Shown here piece by piece: positions 57,013-64,000 of a DNA stretch of 64,000 nucleotides. Numbering within the stretch: position 1 is the stretch's first letter; each line of letters begins with the position of its first letter. Source of the DNA: Francisella endosymbiont of Ornithodoros moubata (GTDB lineage: Bacteria > Pseudomonadota > Gammaproteobacteria > Francisellales > Francisellaceae); NCBI GenBank assembly GCA_002095075.2, contig LVCE01000001.1, forward strand, positions 310,001 through 374,000, in the 5' to 3' direction. The notes under the pieces were generated by a model, which made no database searches, had not been told where the DNA came from, and was given only the letters and a program-made list of their open reading frames with translations. The position numbers and the translations under genes were made by a program.

Positions 57013-58722
57013 ATGAATTCTGAAACTAAAAAAGATTTTAGTCAGCTTGGGCTAAGTCAAGGTATTGTAGGTACTGTTATTAAATTAGGATATGAAAATC
57101 CTACACCAATTCAACAGTATGCTATTCCATATATCTTATCGGGTAGAGATGTGCTAGGACAAGCACAAACGGGTACGGGTAAAACTGCAGCATTTGCATT
57201 ACCATTGATAAATAACATTGATTTAAAATCTAAAGATAAATCGCCACAAGTTTTGGTATTAGCTCCTACTAGAGAATTAGCTATCCAAGTTGCAGAGCAA
57301 TTTGAAGCATTTGCCAAAAATGTACCAAATTTAGATGTTGCTTGTATCTATGGTGGCCAAGAATACGGTTCACAAATTAGAGCACTTAAAAAAGGGATCA
57401 AAGTAGTAGTGGGCACTACAGGGCGTGTCATGGATCATATTGAAAAAGGTACGCTAGAGCTTGATAACCTAAGAGCACTAGTCTTAGATGAAGCTGATGA
57501 AATGCTTAGAATGGGCTTTATTGATGATGTTAGATTTGTCTTAAGTCATATTTCTGATCAGTGCCAAAGATTACTTTTCTCAGCAACAATCCCAGCTGAT
57601 ATTGCTGACATTATCGAAGAGTACCTAAGAAATCCTTGTAAGATACAAGTAAAAACTAAGACAAAAACTGCCAACACAGTGACACAAAAATTTGTCGTAA
57701 TCAAAGGCTTTAGAAAGATAGATGCTTTAGATAGATTGCTTGAGACAGAAGAAACTGATGGTGTTATTATCTTTGTTAAGACTAAAACTAGCACTATCGA
57801 AGTTGCGGATAACTTAAAGGCGCTCGGCTACAAAGTAACTGCTATAAATGGTGATATGCAACAATCGCAGCGTGAATATATTGTTGATCAATTTAGAAGT
57901 GCTAAATCAGATATTCTCGTTGCTACAGATGTAGTAGCTAGAGGTATAGATCTTGAGCGTATTAGCCATGTGATTAACTATGATATGCCTAATGATACAG
58001 ATACTTATATACATAGAATTGGGCGTACAGGTAGAGCAGGGCGTGAAGGTACATCAATTTCTTTAGTGTCACTCAAAGAAATGAGATTCTTGCGTACTCT
58101 TGAGAGATTTACAGGCTCGCCAATCCAGGAAGTATTTATACCAAGTGCCAAAGATTTAGCCCAAAGTAGGGTAGAACACTTTAAAGCTAGAATAATCTCA
58201 GCATTAGATAAAAATAAATCTTTAGATAAATATAAAGAGATTATTACTGAGATTCGTGAGCAGTTAGAGCTTGATTTAGATGAGCTTTTGGCTGTACTTG
58301 CACTACTAGCGCAAGGTAAGAAAACTTTCTTCCCAAGAGAGATTCAAGCTAAAGAAGAAAAGCCAGTCAGTGATAATAGAAATTCTAGAGATGTTAGAAA
58401 AAATGAAAGATTTCAACGTAGAAATAAACAAGGTGATAGAGTTAGGCGTTTTGATAGAGCAGATAGAAAATCGCGTCATATTGTAAATATTGATTTAACT
58501 ACTTATAAGTTAGATGTTGGTCGTGATAATGATGTTCAACCGAGAAATATCGTCGGAGCTATAGCTAATGAAGGTAATATTGACAGTAAACATATCTGTA
58601 ATATCTCTATTCAAAAAGATTATACATTAGTTGATTTACCATCTAACCTTTCACCAAAAGTGATAAATCACCTTAAAAAAGTCTGGGTTGCAGGTAAAAA
58701 ATTAAATCTTACTGTACAATAA
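57013..58722 (+). CDS. deaD: DEAD-box ATP-dependent RNA helicase DeaD/CsdA
   Basis: This 569-residue helicase assists ribosome assembly and mRNA turnover, especially in the cold. The Q motif is followed by AQTGTGKTAAFALPL near residue 55, APTRELAIQVAEQF, LDEADEMLRMG near residue 160, LLFSATIPADI, and HRIGRTGRAGREGTS near residue 340. A basic Arg/Asn-rich linker and a C-terminal DbpA-like RNA-binding domain follow (IVGAIANEGNIDSKHICNIS). It is monocistronic, with no visible damage. Confidence 0.95.
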   Translation: MNSETKKDFSQLGLSQGIVGTVIKLGYENPTPIQQYAIPYILSGRDVLGQAQTGTGKTAAFALPLINNIDLKSKDKSPQVLVLAPTRELAIQVAEQFEAFAKNVPNLDVACIYGGQEYGSQIRALKKGIKVVVGTTGRVMDHIEKGTLELDNLRALVLDEADEMLRMGFIDDVRFVLSHISDQCQRLLFSATIPADIADIIEEYLRNPCKIQVKTKTKTANTVTQKFVVIKGFRKIDALDRLLETEETDGVIIFVKTKTSTIEVADNLKALGYKVTAINGDMQQSQREYIVDQFRSAKSDILVATDVVARGIDLERISHVINYDMPNDTDTYIHRIGRTGRAGREGTSISLVSLKEMRFLRTLERFTGSPIQEVFIPSAKDLAQSRVEHFKARIISALDKNKSLDKYKEIITEIREQLELDLDELLAVLALLAQGKKTFFPREIQAKEEKPVSDNRNSRDVRKNERFQRRNKQGDRVRRFDRADRKSRHIVNIDLTTYKLDVGRDNDVQPRNIVGAIANEGNIDSKHICNISIQKDYTLVDLPSNLSPKVINHLKKVWVAGKKLNLTVQ

Positions 58723-58838
58723 ACTTATTAAATTTTTTCTTATAAGTTTAAATAGTTAATTTCTAGGATATTATTTTGTTTACCACTCTAAAGTTGTATA
58801 ATTCATTGAATTAAACTATTTAATTATAATTTTTACAA

Positions 58839-59411
58839 ATGAGTAACTATATCTTTATAGTTTCTGCGCCATCTGGTGCTGGTAAAAGTTCTTTATTAAA
58901 AGCTTTTTTAGCCACTAAAGTAGGCAAAGAGAACTTTGCTGTAGCAACATCTCATACTACTAGAGAGCCTCGTGCTGGCGAGATTAATGGTAGAGAGTAT
59001 TATTTTGTGACAATCGCTGAATTTGAACAATTGCTTAGTCAAGATGGATTTATCGAATATGCTAAAGTTTTCAAAAACTATTATGGTACATCAAAGGCTG
59101 AGATTGATAGATTACTTGCAGCTGGTAAGAATATTATCCTTGAGATTGACTGGCAAGGTGCGCAACAGACACGCGCTATTTATGGTGATAGAGCTAAGAG
59201 TATGTTTATATTACCACCATCATTAGATGAGTTAAGAAAACGTTTAGAAAAAAGAAATACAGATTCTAAAGAAACTATGGATTATCGTATGGAGCAAGCA
59301 CAATCAGAAATTTCGCATGCTGATGGATATGATTGTCAGTTGGTTAATTATGATTTTAGTCAGTCATTAGAACAATTATGTAAATATTTCGAAGAAAATA
59401 TCCAAAGTTAA
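58839..59411 (+). CDS. gmk: Guanylate kinase
   Basis: This 190-residue enzyme converts GMP to GDP. The P-loop is FIVSAPSGAGKSSLLKAFL near residue 8. The GMP-binding motif is SHTTREPRAGEINGREYYFV near residue 38, and KNIILEIDWQGAQQTRAIYG is near residue 95. Length is slightly shorter than E. coli Gmk (207 residues), with a trimmed C-terminus. The nad pseudogene cluster begins 20 bases later and may have shared its transcript. Confidence 0.95.
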   Translation: MSNYIFIVSAPSGAGKSSLLKAFLATKVGKENFAVATSHTTREPRAGEINGREYYFVTIAEFEQLLSQDGFIEYAKVFKNYYGTSKAEIDRLLAAGKNIILEIDWQGAQQTRAIYGDRAKSMFILPPSLDELRKRLEKRNTDSKETMDYRMEQAQSEISHADGYDCQLVNYDFSQSLEQLCKYFEENIQS

Positions 59412-59431
59412 AAACTAAGGAGAATATTTGG

Positions 59432-60462
59432 ATGTTAAATCAAAAACTTATAAAAGATAAAATATCACAAGCTAGACAAAATCTACCTATTTGAAAATAA
59501 AAGATACTGAAAAACAAAAATATATGCAGGAAATTCAAGAGTTATTAGAACGGAATAATGCTTGTTTGGTAGTACAATATTATGTTGATGCAGAAATTCA
59601 AGAACTAGCTTAGAAAACTGATGGGTTCGTCGGTGATTCGCTTGCTATGGCTAAGTTTGGTTTATAAAGTAACTGTGATACTCTACTAGTAGTTGCAGGT
59701 GTTAGGTTTATAGGTGATTCTGCAAAGGTTCTTAGTCCTGAAAAAAAAGTACTAATGCCAACTTTGGAAGCAGAATGGTTATTAGATTTAAGTTGTAATA
59801 ATAGTGAATTTGAAAGATTTATAGCGGCTCAGCCTGATAGAGAGAAGTAGTTGTATATGTCAATATTTTCGCAGAGATTAAAGCCTTAGCTGATTGGACT
59901 GTTACTTCTTCAAATGCTTTGGAGATTTGTTCTTATTTGCATAAGTAAGGTAAAAAGATTCTTTGGGAGCCAGATAGATTTTTTTGGTGATTGGATTGCT
60001 AAGCAAACTGGTGCGGATATGCTACTGTATAATGGTAGTTGTATTGTGCATGAAGAGTTTAAAGTTCAAGCTCTAGATGATTTAATGCTTGAGCATCCAG
60101 ATACTGCAGTTTTAGTACATCCTGAATCTACGGCAGAGATTATCAACAGAGCTGATACAGTTGGTTCAACATCTCAATTAATAGCAGCAAGCCAAAAGCT
60201 TAACAATACAAAATTTATTGTTGCTATAGATACTGGTGTATTCATATAAAATGAAACAGCTATCGCCACATAGAGAGTTTATTCCAGCACCTACTGCTGG
60301 TTGTGGCGCAAATTGTCAATCATTTACAAATATCCATGATGTCGATGGATGAGACTAAATCAGCTTAAAAATTTAAAAGAATGCTTAATCAATCAGACTA
60401 ATGATATATTTTTTGATAAAGAGGGGGTGCTTACTCTATTAAACGGAATGATAAATTTTTAG
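59432..60462 (+). pseudogene. nadA: Quinolinate synthase A pseudogene
   Basis: The ATG at 59432 follows AAGGAG. Recognisable NadA fragments in many frames include [56 protein letters not shown]-type text and EFIPAPTAGCGANCQSFTN with iron-sulfur Cys. The family motif AGCSL(A/D) region is altered to AEWLLDLSC. More than eight lesions. The intact enzyme makes quinolinate in de novo NAD synthesis. Confidence 0.88.
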
Positions 60463-60470
60463 GAAATAAT

Positions 60471-61400
60471 ATGTCTGATGTGATGTTAAATACTAATCAA
60501 ATTAGTAAAATTCCCGATAGTGTTATCACAAGGTTAGTTAGAGAGTCTTTAGCAGAAGATATAGCAACTGTGGAGATATTACACACAGCTAGCTGAAAAT
60601 GTTGATACTACAGCATTTTGTATCACTAGAGAAGATATGATCTTATATGATCAAGATTTTGCTAATGAAGTAATTAATCAGTTTGATAAAAGTATATAGA
60701 TAACTTGGTTATATAAATAATGCTCAAAGAGTACCAGCTAATGCAAAAATTTTTGAACTTAAGGATAATGCTCGAAACATCTTAACAGCAGAAAGAACGA
60801 TGTTAAATTTTATCCAAATGCTTTCTGCTACTGCTACAGCGGCAAATAAATTAGTCAAATTAATTTCTCAATATAAGACAAAGCTACTTGATACATGCAA
60901 TACTATCCCAGGATTTCGCTTAGCACAAAAATATGCGGTTAGGTGTGGTGATTGGTTTTAATCATTGTATTGGTTTATTTGATACTTATTTAATCAAAGA
61001 AAATCATATTCCCTCAGCTGGTTGTATTGCCAAAGCTGTTGCTAAGGCAAAAAAATCAGATAGTAGTAAAGTTGTTGAAGTCGAAGTTACAAACTTAGAT
61101 GAATTAAACCAAGCGATAGCTACTAGAGTAGGTATTGTAATGCTTGATAATTTTAGCAGTGCAGATATTGATATAGCTGTGAGTGTCGCTAGAAGTAAAG
61201 TAGCATTAGAAGTCTCTAGAGATATAGACAGTAAATCTATAGTTGTTATGGCTAAAACTGGCGTTAATTTTATTTCTGTTGAGGCAATTATTAAACATAT
61301 CAAAGACTATCCTAGTAGAGCAGTTATTACAAGCTTATATAAGAACCTTAATAACTTTAAAAATATCAATATTTATACCGAACATAATGTTATAGTATAG
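60471..61400 (+). pseudogene. nadC: Nicotinate-nucleotide pyrophosphorylase (quinolinate phosphoribosyltransferase) pseudogene
   Basis: From the ATG at 60471 the start reads ISKIPDSVITRLVRESLAED. Frame changes follow. NAERTMLNFIQMLSATATAA-type text and the C-terminal open piece at 60933-61400 (DTYLIKENHIPSAGCIAKAV, GIVMLDNFSSADIDIAVSV, EVSRDIDSKSIV) identify NadC. The core Lys and Arg motifs are split across frames. A ribosome-binding AGGAAAT site remains before the ATG. Confidence 0.88.
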
Positions 61401-61440
61401 AGTTAATAAAAAAGATAATAACTGTATCAGGCTGTATAGT

Positions 61441-62431
61441 TATGATAGTAAATATCAAATTACTAAATTTATTACAAAAAAGTCATACCTGCTTCAGGTG
61501 GTGCCTCAGGATTATATAAGTATGTAACTAATGCTACAGCTGAGTAGTGGTAGTGTGATGATTATAGTTTATGATATTGGTTGCCAGCTTGAGAATCTAG
61601 AGTTTATTCAATTTCATCCTACTTATTTTTTTGCTCAAAATGGAGTACTTATTTTGATCTCAGAAGCTATCCGTGGCAGTGGTGCTGTGCTAGAGACTAA
61701 AAGGTATCAGAATTATGAAGTCAGTTCATTAGCTGCAAGATTTAGCTCGTAGAGATATTGTGTTGTTAGACAGATATATATAAATGTGCAGGTTGGTAGA
61801 GATATTTACCTTAATGCGACACATTTAAATACAAGTCAATGGCAGCAAAAATTTCCATATATTTATGAGAAATTATTTGATAATAATATCAATCCAGCTA
61901 ATAATAGAATCCCAGTCTCTCCAGCTTTATACTATAGTTATGGCGGTATTAGTGTAGATAATAATTCTCAGACTAGTATTGCTAGTTTGTATACTGTAGG
62001 TGAGGTTGTCTGTATTGTCTTACATGGTGTTAATGGGTTAGCAAATAGCTCATTATTAGAGTGTATTGTCTATGCTTTAGCAGCTAGTAAGGAGATTTTA
62101 GCTAATATAGATGATAGCTTTATTGAGTGTAATCAAAAACTAAAATTATTTAACTCAAGTAGTGATTATTTACAACAACTAAATCAGATACGCCAACTAA
62201 TGTGGGATAATGTTGGTTTGGTCAGAAGCCAAGCAGGACTTAGTAAAGCATATCAGCAGCTACAACTATTAGAACAATCAATAAAGTACGGACACAGTAT
62301 TAGCAAACTATTACTATAAACTTGAAGCTTATAGAAAAATAGTTAAGCTAGCTAAATTAATACTTGAATAAGCTATCAAATGCAAACAAAGTGTTGGTAG
62401 TCATTTTTTAATTTTAAAAGAGATACGATGA
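61441..62431 (+). pseudogene. nadB: L-aspartate oxidase pseudogene
   Basis: The N-terminal FAD-binding domain (GSGIAG region) is missing. The part that remains reads LENLEFIQFHPTYFFAQNGV, then LISEAIRGSGAVLE, RDIYLNATHLNTSQWQQKFP and YYSYGGISVDNNSQTSIASL, then SLYTVGEVVCIVLHGVNGLA. These are middle and C-terminal segments of NadB. At least three stops or frame breaks are visible, and the end CKQSVGSHFLILKEIR overlaps the next pseudogene start (ATGA at 62428-62431). Loss of the FAD site alone abolishes activity. Confidence 0.88.
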
Positions 62432-62745
62432 TAGATAATATTTTTTGATACCAAAAGTTGTTTTAATAACCATCTTGATGGCAGTTTGCGTGTAGATACT
62501 ATTATCGAACTTGCTGCTAACATAATATTAAACTTTCAAAGTATACGCTAGATGAGCTTTTAGAGTGGTTCTATAATGAGTTTTCATCGAAAAATTTTGA
62601 TAGATAATGCCTAAAAATATTCTCTCTTTTGCAAATATAGTTATTATGAATTTAAATACTTCAATAGCTGCTTTTTATTAATAATGATAACAAACAAAAA
62701 ATAATAGCAAAGCTAAAATCTTTTGCTAAAGCTGAAGTACTATGA
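62428..62745 (+). pseudogene. add: Adenosine deaminase-type remnant
   Basis: After an ATG at 62428 and a frame change, the text IPKVV, then NNHLDGSLRVDTIIELAAN matches the metal-binding opening of adenosine deaminases (PKVELHxHLDGxxxxxT) with His replaced by Asn. The middle is deleted. A possible C-terminal end DNKQKIIAKLKSFAKAEV with TGA at 62743-62745 follows. About one third of a normal gene remains. Confidence 0.5.
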
Positions 62746-63366
62746 TCTTATTATAAGCTGTTTGATTCTTACAACTATTACACCTATCAGCATCGCGTAG
62801 ATAAAATTGATAATCACTGGTACGACATAGCTAAATATTACAAAATATACGCCATCAAGATATATAAGAGCTTTTTGAGGTGTTTTATTAATATAGTTAG
62901 CAACCCATTGAATGAAATCTTCACTAAAAAACAGTTGTGGAGCAACTTGGATTTTTGTAGTAAAAACAATATTGCATAATGCACCAATAAAAATCCCTAG
63001 GTTTGTAAGTAAACGCTGATAGTTTATATTGCTAATTTTAAATGATTTAAAATAGACAATCTCTAAGTAATTATATTCACATAAAATAAAAATTAGTAGA
63101 AAAACTACAATATAAATTCTAAAGTTTAATGGTGGTAGTTTATTCATTAGATACAGCTTGATAGCTAAGGCAACTAAAATCACAAAAGTAAAAGCTAATA
63201 AAAATATTTGCGCATTTAGATAAGAGCTTAAAACTAGTATAAAGGCACAAAATATTAACCAGTTAAATAATTTCCACAGCTTGGGTTTGATGATAGCACT
63301 AGTGGTATCTTGGTTATTATTTTCGAGTTCGAATGTGTCAGTAGATTTTTTGTTTTTAAACAACAT
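62740..63366 (-). CDS. Conserved membrane protein of unknown function
   Basis: This 208-residue protein has a hydrophilic, acidic/polar N-terminus (residues 1-30) and about five or six membrane helices, including LFNWLIFCAFILVLSSYL, IFLLAFTFVILVALAIKLY, RIYIVVFLLIFILCEYNYL, and VYFVIFSYVVPVIINFIYA at the C-terminus. I do not recognise a family. It is clean over its whole length and ends 6 bases into the dead add gene. It faces away from the chorismate mutase gene with 105 bases between. Confidence 0.7.
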   Translation of the reverse strand: MLFKNKKSTDTFELENNNQDTTSAIIKPKLWKLFNWLIFCAFILVLSSYLNAQIFLLAFTFVILVALAIKLYLMNKLPPLNFRIYIVVFLLIFILCEYNYLEIVYFKSFKISNINYQRLLTNLGIFIGALCNIVFTTKIQVAPQLFFSEDFIQWVANYINKTPQKALIYLDGVYFVIFSYVVPVIINFIYAMLIGVIVVRIKQLIIRS

Positions 63367-63471
63367 AGTAAAATTTATTTGTTTTTTATACTATTATGGG
63401 GTTTTAAAAATTTTTATAAAACATTATATTATTAAATATTATTTTAAAACTAGAGCTTAAAAACTGAATAT

Positions 63472-63819
63472 ATGAAAAAATACCTTATAATGGCACTTTG
63501 CCTTGCTTTTTATAGTTCATCATTTGCGATGGCACAAAATAATGCCACTAAGCCTTCGGTAGAGTGCTATAGGACTAAAATTATGAATGCTGATCAGCAA
63601 ATTATACAACTAATTGCTGAGCGTCGTGGCTTGAGAGATAAAATGTTAAAGCTTGAGAAAAAGCAAAATTTACCAAATTATGATCCATTTAAAGATCAAT
63701 CACTAGCAAATACACGCACATCGTTTGCGATACAGTGTGATGTTTCTCCAAATTTAGTTGCTGAGGTTTTTGATCTTCTAAATAGAAAAAATTTACAACC
63801 AGCAGATCAAAGTTTTTAA
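63472..63819 (+). CDS. Exported chorismate mutase-like (AroQ-type) protein
   Basis: This 115-residue protein has a signal peptide ([19 protein letters not shown]). The mature part is a short all-helical CM_2 domain: [20 protein letters not shown], then [20 protein letters not shown]. The Arg, Lys and Gln/Glu positions of chorismate mutases are partly visible. A Cys pair (EC in SVECYR and IQCDVS) may form a disulfide. Secreted AroQ-type mutases occur in several pathogens, but the role is unclear. Enzymatic activity is not assured from the sequence. Confidence 0.65.
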   Translation: MKKYLIMALCLAFYSSSFAMAQNNATKPSVECYRTKIMNADQQIIQLIAERRGLRDKMLKLEKKQNLPNYDPFKDQSLANTRTSFAIQCDVSPNLVAEVFDLLNRKNLQPADQSF

Positions 63820-63847
63820 TAAAAAGTATATAAGAGGTAAAGATAAC

Positions 63848-64000
63848 ATGTCTATTTATGATTTTAAGCTAACTGCGAATGATGGTTCAGAATATAATCT
63901 ACCAAAAGATAAAGTACTTTTGATAGTTAATGTTGCAAGTAAGTGTGGCTTTACTAAGCAGTATCGTGGTTTACAACATCTGCATAAAATATATCCAGAT
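63848..64000 (+). CDS. Glutathione peroxidase family protein, N-terminal part (cut by window edge)
   Basis: This partial gene starts at the ATG at 63848, preceded by AGAGG. It reads [18 protein letters not shown], then [20 protein letters not shown], the opening of the family with Cys in place of the selenocysteine (VASxCGFTxQ). About 51 residues are in the window. The family reduces peroxides with glutathione or thioredoxin. It is oriented with the chorismate mutase gene, 28 bases after its stop. Confidence 0.93.
   Translation, partial: MSIYDFKLTANDGSEYNLPKDKVLLIVNVASKCGFTKQYRGLQHLHKIYPD

Noticed and set aside
58721-58749. Hairpin after deaD (AAACTTAT / ATAAGTTT)
   Set aside because: The loop is 13 bases, the stem is AT-only except for one pair, and no T run follows on the plus strand. 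I do not call it a terminator.

Overview
The window is about 32% GC chromosomal DNA from a Francisella-type gammaproteobacterium (F. tularensis clade or a close host-restricted relative). The protein sequences and local gene sets point there: an oxyR/peroxiredoxin pair, twin galP genes, lptCAB, and the rpsU-yqeY-dnaG-rpoD block. I could not run a search, so species is not assigned. The most striking property is decay. About 29 genes or remnants carry frameshifts, nonsense codons or internal deletions, while the housekeeping genes between them are intact. That is typical of a lineage that recently became dependent on a host.

Layout. 1-6.2 kb: oxyR (partial) divergent from a peroxiredoxin gene, a dead short-chain dehydrogenase, cmk-serC, a dead histidine acid phosphatase, hemF and a dead pilin-like gene. 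6.3-12.6 kb: rpsF-rpsR-rplI with a clear terminator, dnaB, a ruined rlmN, pilF, rluB, a small gene I propose to be holD, and rimI. 12.7-19.2 kb: a TPP riboswitch in front of a PQ-loop membrane protein (candidate thiamine transporter), an exported FKBP-N-like protein, ispB, an FKBP lipoprotein, ttcA, a thioesterase, a transglycosylase-like lipoprotein and dacB. 19.3-25.1 kb: the macromolecular synthesis operon, in which rpsU is a pseudogene but yqeY, dnaG and rpoD are intact, followed by a dead type II NADH dehydrogenase.

25.1-35.8 kb: lipB-ybeD-dacA, ppa, kdsC-lptC-lptA-lptB, an eroded island with FAH, zinc-hook ATPase and HsdR relics, tRNA-Ser(UGA), a dead HXXEE membrane protein, a CDF cation exporter and galU. 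35.8-46.6 kb: dead acs, a dead DMT exporter, remnants of pilin, lipoprotein and LprI-like genes, recF, dead tatD, glyS, dead DUF2237 and Bcr/CflA genes, and rnd. 46.7-58.8 kb: uvrC, dead PAP2 and MnmA-like/TusA genes, Trm112-kdsB-HIT, a dead galK-galT pair facing dead galP1, intact galP2, ppiC and deaD. 58.8-64 kb: gmk, a completely ruined nadA-nadC-nadB-add run, a membrane protein, a periplasmic chorismate-mutase-like protein and the start of a glutathione peroxidase gene.

How it fits together. DNA replication and repair (dnaB, dnaG, recF, uvrC), transcription (rpoD), translation (rpsF, rpsR, rplI, glyS, rluB, rimI, ttcA), envelope assembly (kdsB, kdsC, lptABC, ispB, dacA, dacB) and lipoylation are kept. 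De novo NAD synthesis, galactose use, acetate activation, one type IV pilin set, a restriction system and several RNA-modification functions are lost. The retained thiamine-riboswitch transporter suggests uptake of host vitamin. No intact mobile element, CRISPR array or obvious new defence system is present.
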